This document shows, in pieces, positions 7,597 through 15,521 of a DNA stretch of 22,343 nt. Positions within the stretch are counted from its first letter, which is position 1. Each line of letters starts with the position of its first letter. The notes below the pieces were generated by a model. That model saw nothing but the letters and a program-made list of their open reading frames with translations, did no database searches and was not told the DNA's origin. A program made the position numbers and the translations under genes. The DNA is from an uncultured Macromonas sp. (GTDB lineage Bacteria > Pseudomonadota > Gammaproteobacteria > Burkholderiales > Burkholderiaceae). The stretch is from positions 1 to 22,343 of the forward strand of contig CAMLOF010000014.1 of NCBI GenBank assembly GCA_946481585.1, given 5' to 3'.

Positions 7597-7774
7597 GACC
7601 TTGTTGTATCTTGAGGCGCTGGGTGCGCTTTTGCTTCTGGTGTTCATTGTCTGGTGGACCATGTTCTCTGGCCGCAAGAAAGGCGAGCTGCCCGACGACG
7701 TGGAGCGCGAGAAGGCGCGCAATGCCACTGCCCAAAACAATCAGGCGGCTTCGCACGACAAGGATAAGCCCTGA
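7595..7774 (+). CDS. Small single-pass membrane protein of unknown function
   Basis: A 59-residue open frame beginning MTLLYLEALGALLLLVFIVW. One hydrophobic helix (about 5-24, ending in a Trp pair) is followed by a basic FSGRKKGE segment and a hydrophilic, charged tail ending in DKDKP. The pattern suggests an N-out/C-in or tail-in-cytoplasm inner-membrane peptide. I do not recognise a function, although small proteins of this build (VWWTMFSGRKKGE-like) seem familiar from Comamonadaceae. The frame stays open upstream of 7595, but that part only mirrors mltA. No good ribosome binding site precedes the ATG. It is divergent from mltA and is followed three bases after its stop by a tandem 64-base repeat. 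It could be a chance frame, but the clean helix plus charged tail argues for a real gene. Confidence 0.62.
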   Translation: MTLLYLEALGALLLLVFIVWWTMFSGRKKGELPDDVEREKARNATAQNNQAASHDKDKP

Positions 7775-7777
7775 GTC

Positions 7778-7908
7778 GCCGCCGGGCCGCCCCAAGGCGA
7801 TGAAAGCCCCCTCGGGGGGCAGCGAAGCGTGGGGGCCTGAACCTGCCGCCGGGCCGCCCCAAGGCGATGAAAGCCCCCTCGGGGGGCAGCGAAGCGTGGG
7901 GGCCTGAA
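7778..7908. repeat. Tandem pair of identical 64-base GC-rich intergenic repeats
   Basis: Bases 7778-7841 and 7845-7908 are identical over 64 bases and separated by three bases (period 67). The unit starts GCCGCCGGGCCGCCCCAAGG and ends GCGTGGGGGCCTGAA. Each copy holds a GCCCCC/GGGGGC inverted repeat with a three-base loop (7806-7820 and 7873-7887). The pair fills nearly all of the gap between the small membrane protein gene and the convergent response regulator gene. From memory, close variants are common between genes in Comamonadaceae genomes, so this is probably a REP-like element rather than unique DNA. No copy was noticed elsewhere in the window. Confidence 0.85.
7870..7887 (-). terminator. 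Possible terminator hairpin for the response regulator transcript
   Basis: Read on the minus strand, GCCCCC-CGA-GGGGGC is followed by TTT, about 40 bases after the response regulator stop codon. An identical hairpin with TTT lies in the other repeat copy at 7803-7820. The U run is only three bases long, so termination may be weak; two in series could compensate. On the plus strand the hairpin has no U run. Confidence 0.4.
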
Positions 7909-7928
7909 ACCGCTGCGGCCTGTGTCTT

Positions 7929-8546
7929 TCACAGATCGCGCAGCAGGTTGACGAGTTCCACCGCCGACTTCACATTCATTTTCTCAAAGACGTGGGCGCG
8001 GTGCACCTCCACCGTGCGCACGCTGATGTTGAGTGAGTCTGCCACCAGTTTGTTGGGCAGCCCTGAAGCCACCAGCCGCATGACGTCGCGCTCGCGTTCG
8101 GTCAGCGCGGCTACACGGGCTTGCAACTCGCCCTTCTGGCGGCGCGCAGCCAACACCTCGGATGAGCGCTGCAATGCCTGCTCCACGCGGTCCACCAAAG
8201 CGTTATCGGAAAAAGGCTTTTCGCAAAAGTCGAAGGCGCCGCGTTTGACGGTGTCCACTGCTGTGGGAACGTCGGCATGTCCTGACAGGAAGATCACTGG
8301 CATCGCGTTGAACCAGGGCAGCGGCAGCAGGCGCTCGAAGAGCTCCAGGCCGCTCAGGCCCGGCATGCGCAGGTCTAGCAGTGCGCAGCAAGGGGCCTCG
8401 GGTTCGCCACCTTGTTGCAGACTGTCCCAGAACGCATCGGCGCTGGGGTAGGCCTCGCTCAGCAGACGCCGGGTGCGCAGCAGCCAGCCCAGCGCGTCGC
8501 GCACGCTGGCGTCGTCGTCAATGATGTAAACCTTGCCGGTGTTCAT
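7929..8546 (-). CDS. FixJ/NarL-type two-component response regulator
   Basis: Transcription regulator of 205 residues, phosphorylated by the sensor kinase encoded just upstream. The receiver domain (1-about 122) has the acidic pocket Asp10/Asp11/Asp12, phospho-acceptor Asp58 in ALLDLRMPG, Ser88 in FLSGHAD and Lys110 in EKPF. The output domain (about 140-205) is a LuxR-type helix-turn-helix: LTERERDVMRLVASG, then NKLVADSLNISVRTVEVHRA. The spacing and FCEKPFSDN segment are FixJ/TodT/DctR-like. The ATG at 8546 is ten bases after the kinase stop; there is no strong ribosome binding site, so translation may depend on the kinase gene. Target genes are unknown. FixJ-type partners of DctS-like kinases control dicarboxylate transport in Rhodobacter, but no such transporter is in the window. 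Confidence 0.93.
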   Translation of the reverse strand: MNTGKVYIIDDDASVRDALGWLLRTRRLLSEAYPSADAFWDSLQQGGEPEAPCCALLDLRMPGLSGLELFERLLPLPWFNAMPVIFLSGHADVPTAVDTVKRGAFDFCEKPFSDNALVDRVEQALQRSSEVLAARRQKGELQARVAALTERERDVMRLVASGLPNKLVADSLNISVRTVEVHRAHVFEKMNVKSAVELVNLLRDL

Positions 8547-8556
8547 GGTCTGCCAA

Positions 8557-10590
8557 TCATAAGGACGCTGCGGGCAGCGTGAAGTGGAATACGGTGCCGC
8601 GCGGCCGTGCAGGCTCGAAGCGCAGGGCGCCGCCGTGCTGTTCCACAACGGTGCGGCACATGTTCAGCCCCAGGCCCATGCCCTCCGCCTTGGTGGTGAA
8701 GAAGGGAGTGAAGATGCGGTCCATCGCCTCTTGCGAGAGGCCGTGACCGTGGTCGGTGACCGAGAACGCCACCCAGCGGCGGGTCGAGGCACCGTCTTGC
8801 CCTGGCACCAGGGCCGCGCGCAGCGATAGGCGGCGCAGGCCGCTGGTCACGGGGGGGTCACCCTCTGACATGGCCTGCATGCCGTTACGGGCCAGGTTCA
8901 GCAGCACCTGTTCGATCATGGTGCGGTCGCACCAGACGGGAGGGCAACCGGGGGCGATCTCGACATCCACCTGGATGCCCAGCTTGCGACTTTGCAGCAT
9001 CAGCAGCGGCGAAATGGCGTCGAACAGCGAATTCACGCTCACGGCCTCGCGTTCGCGCTCCCGGCGGCGCACCAGATCGCCAACGCTTTTGATGACGCGC
9101 CCGGCCCGTTCGGCCTGCTCCGCCACACGCCGCAGCGCTGTGGTGATGTCCTGCCGCAGGTCTGCCGTCAGGGGCTGCCCGGGTTCCTCAATCAGGTTGA
9201 GCGAACCCGACGCGTAGCTGGAAATGGCTGCCAGCGGCTGGTTGAGTTCGTGGCTTATGAGCGATGCCATCTCACCGGCCATGGCCAGACGCGCTGTGGC
9301 CTGCAGGCGCTCCTGAGAGGCACGCGAGAGTTCCTCGCTGCGGCGTTGCTCGCTCAAGTCCAGAATGGCGCTCATCCAGCCGGTTTGCACGTTCTGGGCG
9401 TTGACCAGCGGGGCCTCGATGATCAGCACGGGAAAGCGGGTGCCGTCGGAGCGGATGAATTCGGACTCGAAGCCTTCTCGCGTGTGCAGCTTTCCCGCCA
9501 GTCGCACGGCCAGGCGGTGGCGGTATTCATCCACCTGTTCCGGCGGCCAGTAGGGGGCAGGCACGCCAGTGCCCAGCAGTTGCTCGGCACTCAGCCCCAC
9601 CATTTGGCAGAAGGCGGGGTTGACGTAGGTGATGCGCCCGTCCATGTCGCGGGCGCGCAGCCCGGTGACCAGTGAATCTTCCATGGCCTTGCGAAAGGCC
9701 AGCGCTTCCGCCAAGTCGCGCTCTGCGCGCAGGCGTCGCCGCAAGTCGCGAGCGAACAGGGCAAGCACGCCAATGAGGCCCACCGCCAGTACGCCCACTG
9801 CCACGGTAAGGATGTGCGGGAACCAGCCGCGGTATTCCCGTGCGCGCTCCACCCGAAGCATGTAGGCAGCGCCGGGCAGGTCGATGAGCACCTGTGAATG
9901 GAAGATCTCGCTGGCGTTGGAGAGGCTGCCCAGGATGGTCAACCGGGTGCCGTCAGCGTCGGTCAAGGCGATGCGCGTGCCCCGCTGGGCAGCGGCAGGG
10001 ATCAACTCCGACAGAACGCCTGCCAGGCTGTAGGTCGCGACCAGGAAACCGTCGGGCTGGCCGTCAAGACTGACGGGCAGGCACAACTCCATCAACTCCA
10101 GGCCCATGCCTTGTGCCGTGGGCCAGAAGTAGCTGGGCGAGTATGCCGGGCCGCTGGCGCGCTGCGCGTTGGCGCAGGCCTGGCGCACGTCCGGCAGGGC
10201 CTGCTGGCGCGGGCGGTAGGCGAACAGCTCCGGCTGGAAGGGGCTGGAGCGGCGGGCGCGCAATTGAAACTGCTGGTCTCGCCATTCGACATGCACGATC
10301 TCGCGGTGCACGGCGAGCATTTCGGCCGCGCCGCTTTCCCATGGCACGGGCGAGCCGCTGGTGCTGTGCAGCGCCACCAGGTTCTGCACGCTGCGCAGCA
10401 GACCGCCACGGATGTCGGCGGTCATGTTGGTGGCGCTTTGTTCCAGCCGGGTCTGGTTGAGGCTGTCTTCGTATTCGCGGGCCAGGAACACCAGCGCAGC
10501 CAGCAGCAGGCCCACCAGCACGCAAAGCAGGCCCCACAGGGCCCAGCGTTGCGTGCCATGGCCCGGGTGCAGCCACTGCGGGCGTTTCAT
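8557..10590 (-). CDS. PAS-domain sensor histidine kinase (FixL/DctS-like)
   Basis: Inner-membrane sensor kinase of 677 residues. TM1 is at about 16-37 and TM2 at about 258-280. They enclose a periplasmic sensor domain of roughly 220 residues. A PAS domain follows (about 296-415, with DMDGRITYVNPAFCQMVG), then the dimerisation domain with phospho-acceptor His447 in SHELNQPLAAI. The ATPase domain has N-box Asn569 (NLARNGMQAM), DHGHGL at 613-618, FTPFFTTK at 627-634 and GMGLGL at 637-642. The layout of two helices, a large periplasmic domain, one PAS and a FixJ partner resembles DctS of Rhodobacter, suggesting an organic-acid-like ligand, but this is inference. Thirteen bases separate it from the upstream amidohydrolase gene, and the start has no strong ribosome binding site. 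Confidence 0.93.
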   Translation of the reverse strand: MKRPQWLHPGHGTQRWALWGLLCVLVGLLLAALVFLAREYEDSLNQTRLEQSATNMTADIRGGLLRSVQNLVALHSTSGSPVPWESGAAEMLAVHREIVHVEWRDQQFQLRARRSSPFQPELFAYRPRQQALPDVRQACANAQRASGPAYSPSYFWPTAQGMGLELMELCLPVSLDGQPDGFLVATYSLAGVLSELIPAAAQRGTRIALTDADGTRLTILGSLSNASEIFHSQVLIDLPGAAYMLRVERAREYRGWFPHILTVAVGVLAVGLIGVLALFARDLRRRLRAERDLAEALAFRKAMEDSLVTGLRARDMDGRITYVNPAFCQMVGLSAEQLLGTGVPAPYWPPEQVDEYRHRLAVRLAGKLHTREGFESEFIRSDGTRFPVLIIEAPLVNAQNVQTGWMSAILDLSEQRRSEELSRASQERLQATARLAMAGEMASLISHELNQPLAAISSYASGSLNLIEEPGQPLTADLRQDITTALRRVAEQAERAGRVIKSVGDLVRRREREREAVSVNSLFDAISPLLMLQSRKLGIQVDVEIAPGCPPVWCDRTMIEQVLLNLARNGMQAMSEGDPPVTSGLRRLSLRAALVPGQDGASTRRWVAFSVTDHGHGLSQEAMDRIFTPFFTTKAEGMGLGLNMCRTVVEQHGGALRFEPARPRGTVFHFTLPAASL

Positions 10591-10603
10591 GGCACCAGGC
10601 GCT

Positions 10604-11410
10604 TCACAGGCGGCGGTGCTGCAGGGCTGGCAGTTGGCGGCGCAGTTCCTGCAGGCGGGTCATCTCCACGTCGCAAACCACCACGCCCGGGCCGCTGGCG
10701 TGCTGCCCCAGAACGGTGCCCCAGGGGTCGATGATCATGCTCTGCCCCCAGGTCTGGCGGCCGTTTTCGTGCGTGCCGCCCTGGGCGCTGGCGACCACGT
10801 AGGCCTGGTTCTCGATGGCGCGCGCACGCAACAGCACTTCCCAGTGCGCCTGCCCGGTGGTGTGGGTGAAGGCTGACGGCACCAGGAGGATGTCGGCGCC
10901 CAGCTGGCGGTACAGCTCGGGGAAGCGCAGGTCGTAGCACACGCTCATGCCTACCGTCCAGGCCTGGCCGGAGCGGTCGGTCAGCTGGAACGTGGTGGGC
11001 GTTTCGCCCGCAGCCAGCACGGCGGCTTCGTCATAGCTCTCGCGTCCGTTGTCGTAGCGGAAGAGGTGAATCTTGTCGTAGCGCGCGGCCGGTTTGCCTT
11101 TGGGGTCGTAGACAACCGAGGCGTTGGCGGCGTGTTCCGGGTCGTCGGTGGCCATGGGCAGGGTGCCGCCCACGATCCACATGCCCATTTCACGGGCGGA
11201 ATCGGCCAGGAAGTCCTGGACGGTGCCCAGGCCCGGGGTCTCGGCCAGCACCAGTTTGTCCCGGTCGCTGTGACCCATGAAGCAGAAGTACTCGGGCAGC
11301 ACGGCCAGCTCGGCGCCAGCCACGCGGGCTTGTTCCAGCAATTGGTGGGCCTGGGCAAGGTTCTGGTCCAGGCTGATGCCGGAAACCATTTGTATGGCGG
11401 CGACTTTCAT
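10604..11410 (-). CDS. Nit-type carbon-nitrogen hydrolase (probable deaminated glutathione amidase)
   Basis: Cytoplasmic amidohydrolase of the nitrilase superfamily, 268 residues. The catalytic triad is visible: Glu40 in LPEYF, Lys113 in DKIHLF and nucleophile Cys158 in [13 protein letters not shown]. The C-terminal half has the superfamily's [12 protein letters not shown] and [11 protein letters not shown]. The [11 protein letters not shown] context is that of the Nit1/Nit2 and YbeM branch, whose members hydrolyse deaminated glutathione, a metabolite-repair reaction; that assignment is by family resemblance. The ATG at 11410 overlaps the yhdP stop as ATGA and has a GAGAGGA ribosome binding site. 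A yhdP-nit-tldD order is common in betaproteobacteria as I recall, but here a two-component pair follows instead of tldD. Confidence 0.92.
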   Translation of the reverse strand: MKVAAIQMVSGISLDQNLAQAHQLLEQARVAGAELAVLPEYFCFMGHSDRDKLVLAETPGLGTVQDFLADSAREMGMWIVGGTLPMATDDPEHAANASVVYDPKGKPAARYDKIHLFRYDNGRESYDEAAVLAAGETPTTFQLTDRSGQAWTVGMSVCYDLRFPELYRQLGADILLVPSAFTHTTGQAHWEVLLRARAIENQAYVVASAQGGTHENGRQTWGQSMIIDPWGTVLGQHASGPGVVVCDVEMTRLQELRRQLPALQHRRL

Positions 11411-14400
11411 TGCTGTCCTCTCTCTTTCTGTGCGGGGGGGCTTTCAGGAGCGATGTTACGCGGATTGACCTTTTCTATCTGCGGGTCGCTCCAGGTACCC
11501 GTGATGTGGAAGTGTTGCGTGGCGGCTGCCTGCAGGGGTTTGCCCAGCAGAACCTGTGCCAGGAAGGTGCCCAGACCCACCGCCGGGTTGATGGCCGTGG
11601 CCACGAGTGCAGCTGTTCCAGCGTTGAGTTCGGGGACCACCACGGCGGTGATGTCCTGCGTTTCGCGGGCCAGGTCGGCAGAACCTTCGAGCAGGACGGC
11701 GGCATTCACGCCTTTCATCTGCAGGTTGTTGGTGGTGGCCACACCTTGCTCGATGCGCGCATTGCCCCGCACGAAGTCGAAGGCGAAACCCTCGCTGAAA
11801 ACGTCACGGAAGTCCAGCGTCAGGCGGCGCGGCAGGGCTTGCAAGCTGAGCACGCCCAGCAGTTTGGCCAGACCGGGGTCTGCCTTCAGGAACTGGCCCC
11901 GCTGCACGTCCACCGCGAGCGCACCACTCAGGCTCGGGTAATGCAGACTCAACGGCGAACCAACCCAGCCCAGGGTGCCGTCTATCTGACCCTTGCCCCC
12001 GCGTATGACGCCGGGCATGCCGAAGCGCGCCAGCAGGGCGCCCGAATCTTCAATGCCCAGACGCAGGGTGAGCGCGGTGCGCCGGGGGCCTGCCGAGCCC
12101 GTGGCGGATGCCCCCATGGCCGCCCAATTGCCCGTGGCCTCCAGCCGGGCTTCGGGCAAGGTGAGGTTGAGCTTGGTGAGCCGCCATTCGCGTGTCGCTT
12201 CGCTGGCAGAGAAAACGGCGCTGCGGTTGACGGCTTCGATTTCGAGCTTGCCCAGCGGGCGGTTGTTCAGTTCGAAGGCGTTGACCACGATGTCCAGCGC
12301 AGGCACGTGTTGTGGCGGGTTTTGCAGCAGGTTCTCAACACTGGTCGTGGCCGAGGGCGGCAGTGTGAGGCGGGCCAGCCGCGCATACACGCGCCCTGGC
12401 GAGTTCGCCGCCGTTGGGCGGTACTCGGCATAACCGTTGAGTTCTCGCGCGGTAATGTTGAGGCGCCAGGTGTCCTGTTCGCGCGAACCGCCAGCCACCA
12501 CGTCATGAAAGTTGCGACCGTCCTGATGGATACGCGTGGCCTCCAGGGCGAAGCTGGTCGGCAGGTATGCGCTGGCGTCCGGCATGGCTGAGGCGCCAGA
12601 GCCAGCATCGGGAAATGCCTTCTCCCAGGCCTGTATATCGAGTTCACCCAACGACAATTGAGCTTGCACGCCGCTGGCCGGCAGGTCAGGGCGCTCGCTG
12701 CGCAACGCCAGTGCGCCACGCAGCACGCGGGTGTCCGTGCCGGTGTGCTCGCGCTCGTACCGTGCGCTCAACACCGGCCTGTTGCCACTGCCCAGCTCCA
12801 GGGTCATGCGGTCTCGCTGCGGCGCGTTTGCGTCGTCGCGCGGCGTGGGCGTGATTTCAAAGCGCAGCGGCAGCACTTGCTGTGCTTCTTTGGCCATCGG
12901 CTCAGGCAGGCGGGACGCCAGCCCCATCAGGCTGGACTCCACCAGCAGGTCAGTTCCGTTGGGGGTGAATCCCAGCCGAATCTGGTAGCTGGTGCTGCCC
13001 GAGGTGTTTTGGCCCAGCTGCGTCAGCCAGCTCACGTCTCGCGTGCTTCGCAGGCCCTCGGCGCTGGCGGTGCCCTGGCCTTGGAAGCGGACCGAGCCAT
13101 CACCGTTGGGGCCTGCCTGCATGGCGCCGCTGAAGCGCAGTTCACCACCCAGCGTACGGGCGCTGGCCTGGCTCAGCTGGAAGCCGCGCTCGGTGAACTG
13201 CAGCACGCCGCTGGCAGCTTCGAGCCAGGGGGTGTCGGGGGTAACGCGCAAATCGTTGCGGGCGAATCGCACCACGCCTTTGACCTTGGTGTCTTCCACG
13301 TCATCCAGGGGCAGGTCGAGTTCGAAGCGCACATCCGCCGGGCCGGTGATGGTGGCGCGCCTGAGCGCCTCGCCTGTCATGCCCAGCAGCGGCGAGCGGT
13401 TTACGAAGGCCAGCGCGTCGCTTGCGGGGCCGTTGACCTGTGCCTGGACCTGCAGCCGAGGTTTTTCGGCCATGAAATTGGCGATGCGGGCATCGGCCTG
13501 GGCTGCGCGCAGTTGCGGTGTGGCGCTGACCCTGCCCGACGCGCTGCCGATGTGAAGGGCGACGCGGTCAATGTGCAGTTCGGCGGTCAAATCCTCCAAG
13601 CCAGGCCAAGGCAGGCTGCCTGCCGGGAGCAGGTGTGCAGGCACGTAATTGAACTGCACCCCGCTGAGCTTGGCCTTGACGTCGAAGCTGCCGCTGCCCG
13701 GACGCTCGAAGGGAAAATCCCACAGGTCGCCTTTGACGACGAAGCGCGCGTCGCGAGCCTGACCCTGCTTCACCGATTCTTGTATGTACTGGCGCACCTG
13801 GGAGGGGATCTCCTGGGGCAGGTAGCGGTGCACCTGTGCGCCATTGGCGCGGTTGAGGGTGGCGTTGAGTTCCAGCACCCCAGGGAAGCGGCTGCCCGAG
13901 GGGCTGGATGCCGGGTCGCTGGTACGCCAGCGCCCTTTGGCTTCACCTTCCGCATCGGCATTGGCAAAGCGCAGTCTTGGCAGTTGCACATCGATGGCAT
14001 CGCCGTCAACCGTCCAGCTGACCTCAGTGTCCAGCTGCTTGAACGTGAGGCGTGGTTGCTCAAAGACCCCAGGGAATTCGAGCACACCGTCACGCAATTC
14101 CAGCGTGGCCCTGCCGCCAGCCTGGGTGGCATCGAACGTGATGTCGGCACCCTGAAGGCCGGGTCTGCCCAGAGGATGACGGGTGCGGCCTTGGGCGTCT
14201 TTTTCGGGCTCCGGGACCGATGAAGCGGCGAGCTCGAGATGATGCAACTGGCCCTTTGCGCGCCATTGATCAGGCCTCCATTGCAAGTCCAGCCCGTCCA
14301 GGTTGCCGACCGGCCGAAGTTGACCAAGCCAGTGGTGCGCCTGTTCGCCCAACGGCAGGTGACTGGCGATTTTCTGCAGCACGTTCAGGTCGAGCCGGTC

Positions 14401-15507
14401 GGCCGTCAGCTGAAGGGCCTTTATTGCGTTGCTGTCGTCGAGTGTTTGCCGGTAACGCAGGCTGCCGCCAGGCCAGGCGGTGCCGTCTTGCGTCAGGAAG
14501 CTCAGGTTCGCTGTCCCGAATTCCCATTCCTGGCCCTTGTGAAGAACGTCGATCCGGCCTTGCAGCGCCTCCAGAATCAAGGGGGGTCTATCGTCTGCGC
14601 GGACTTCAACGGTCTTCAATGCGACGTCACTCGTCAGCCCCTGCAGGGCTCCCTTCTGCACATCGGCCCACAGGCGCAATGCCCCGGCGCCCTGGTGGAC
14701 TTCCAGCCCCAGCCAGGCGCTCAAGTCCACGTGTTCGTGCATTCGCTTCAGATCCACCTTGGCAAACTCGCCGTAGAGCGTGCCCGTCCATTCGCGCCAG
14801 CGGCTGGCGTCGGTGACCCACAGCGGTTGGCGGAACTGGCCGCGCAGGCTGAAGCGGGAGCCCCACTCCGGCGGTGGTGTGGCGTCCAGCCGCAACTGGT
14901 GCTGGCGGCCAGGGTTGCGCACCACCAGATCCAGAGAATGCAGTGCCAAGGCAGGGGCCTGGGGCTTCATCTCGTCGGTCCAGCTGATCTGGCCGTCCCG
15001 GATCACGAATTCGGACTGGGAGAAAAACCAGTCCAGCACGGCGTTCGACTCCTGCTGGGGTGATGCCTGGGTCACGTCAATGCCCGCAACCTGGATGCGC
15101 CCGTCTGCCGTGCGTCGCACGTCCAGCACGGGGCCTTGTATCAGCAGCTGTTCAAAACCCAGACGCCACAAGGACTGCGCAGACACCGCGCTCAACACCC
15201 TGGGCAGCCGCAGAGCTTCCCGGCCTTGCGCGTCGAACAGGCGGACTTCACGCAGTTCCAGCGTGGGAATGAAGCCCGACGACTGCGCCTGGATGTCGCC
15301 GATCTCGACCTTCACCCCCAAAGACCGAGTGGCCAAGCTTTCCAGCTCAGGCCGCCATTCGTTGATTCGCGGCACAATCACCGCATGCAACACTCCCCAG
15401 CTCAAGGCAAATAGGAGCCACGCGCCGGCTGCCAGCAGGAGCAGCCAGCGTGTCAGTCCCGCGACCAGTTTCAGGGTGCGCGGAGGGGGAGTGAAGCCGG
15501 AATTCAT
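11407..15507 (-). CDS. yhdP: YhdP/TIGR02099-family AsmA-like envelope protein
   Basis: Very large inner-membrane-anchored periplasmic protein of 1366 residues; E. coli YhdP, about 1270 residues, helps carry phospholipid to the outer membrane. The N-terminus has one helix (about 15-38, LTRWLLLLAAGAWLLFALSW) followed by VPRINEWRPELESLATRSLG, the usual opening of the family. The long middle is repetitive beta-rich sequence, as expected for a chorein/AsmA-type lipid-transfer groove. The C-terminal part has the AsmA-like signature FDFVRGNARIEQGVATTNNL followed by INPAVGLGTFLAQVLLGKPL. The ATG at 15507 is preferred to an in-frame GTG at 15513; neither has a clear ribosome binding site. It diverges from glnE with 14 bases between starts and overlaps the amidohydrolase gene by four bases. 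Confidence 0.93.
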   Translation of the reverse strand: MNSGFTPPPRTLKLVAGLTRWLLLLAAGAWLLFALSWGVLHAVIVPRINEWRPELESLATRSLGVKVEIGDIQAQSSGFIPTLELREVRLFDAQGREALRLPRVLSAVSAQSLWRLGFEQLLIQGPVLDVRRTADGRIQVAGIDVTQASPQQESNAVLDWFFSQSEFVIRDGQISWTDEMKPQAPALALHSLDLVVRNPGRQHQLRLDATPPPEWGSRFSLRGQFRQPLWVTDASRWREWTGTLYGEFAKVDLKRMHEHVDLSAWLGLEVHQGAGALRLWADVQKGALQGLTSDVALKTVEVRADDRPPLILEALQGRIDVLHKGQEWEFGTANLSFLTQDGTAWPGGSLRYRQTLDDSNAIKALQLTADRLDLNVLQKIASHLPLGEQAHHWLGQLRPVGNLDGLDLQWRPDQWRAKGQLHHLELAASSVPEPEKDAQGRTRHPLGRPGLQGADITFDATQAGGRATLELRDGVLEFPGVFEQPRLTFKQLDTEVSWTVDGDAIDVQLPRLRFANADAEGEAKGRWRTSDPASSPSGSRFPGVLELNATLNRANGAQVHRYLPQEIPSQVRQYIQESVKQGQARDARFVVKGDLWDFPFERPGSGSFDVKAKLSGVQFNYVPAHLLPAGSLPWPGLEDLTAELHIDRVALHIGSASGRVSATPQLRAAQADARIANFMAEKPRLQVQAQVNGPASDALAFVNRSPLLGMTGEALRRATITGPADVRFELDLPLDDVEDTKVKGVVRFARNDLRVTPDTPWLEAASGVLQFTERGFQLSQASARTLGGELRFSGAMQAGPNGDGSVRFQGQGTASAEGLRSTRDVSWLTQLGQNTSGSTSYQIRLGFTPNGTDLLVESSLMGLASRLPEPMAKEAQQVLPLRFEITPTPRDDANAPQRDRMTLELGSGNRPVLSARYEREHTGTDTRVLRGALALRSERPDLPASGVQAQLSLGELDIQAWEKAFPDAGSGASAMPDASAYLPTSFALEATRIHQDGRNFHDVVAGGSREQDTWRLNITARELNGYAEYRPTAANSPGRVYARLARLTLPPSATTSVENLLQNPPQHVPALDIVVNAFELNNRPLGKLEIEAVNRSAVFSASEATREWRLTKLNLTLPEARLEATGNWAAMGASATGSAGPRRTALTLRLGIEDSGALLARFGMPGVIRGGKGQIDGTLGWVGSPLSLHYPSLSGALAVDVQRGQFLKADPGLAKLLGVLSLQALPRRLTLDFRDVFSEGFAFDFVRGNARIEQGVATTNNLQMKGVNAAVLLEGSADLARETQDITAVVVPELNAGTAALVATAINPAVGLGTFLAQVLLGKPLQAAATQHFHITGTWSDPQIEKVNPRNIAPESPPAQKERGQQ

Positions 15508-15521
15508 AAGCACGCGAAATT

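Noticed and set aside
7778..7908. Tandem repeat as a CRISPR array
   Set aside because: There are only two copies, 64 bases long with a 3-base gap, and no spacers or cas genes.
12658..14223. Plus-strand open frame of 521 codons inside yhdP
   Set aside because: It is antisense to the beta-rich middle of YhdP, has no domain and no ribosome binding site.
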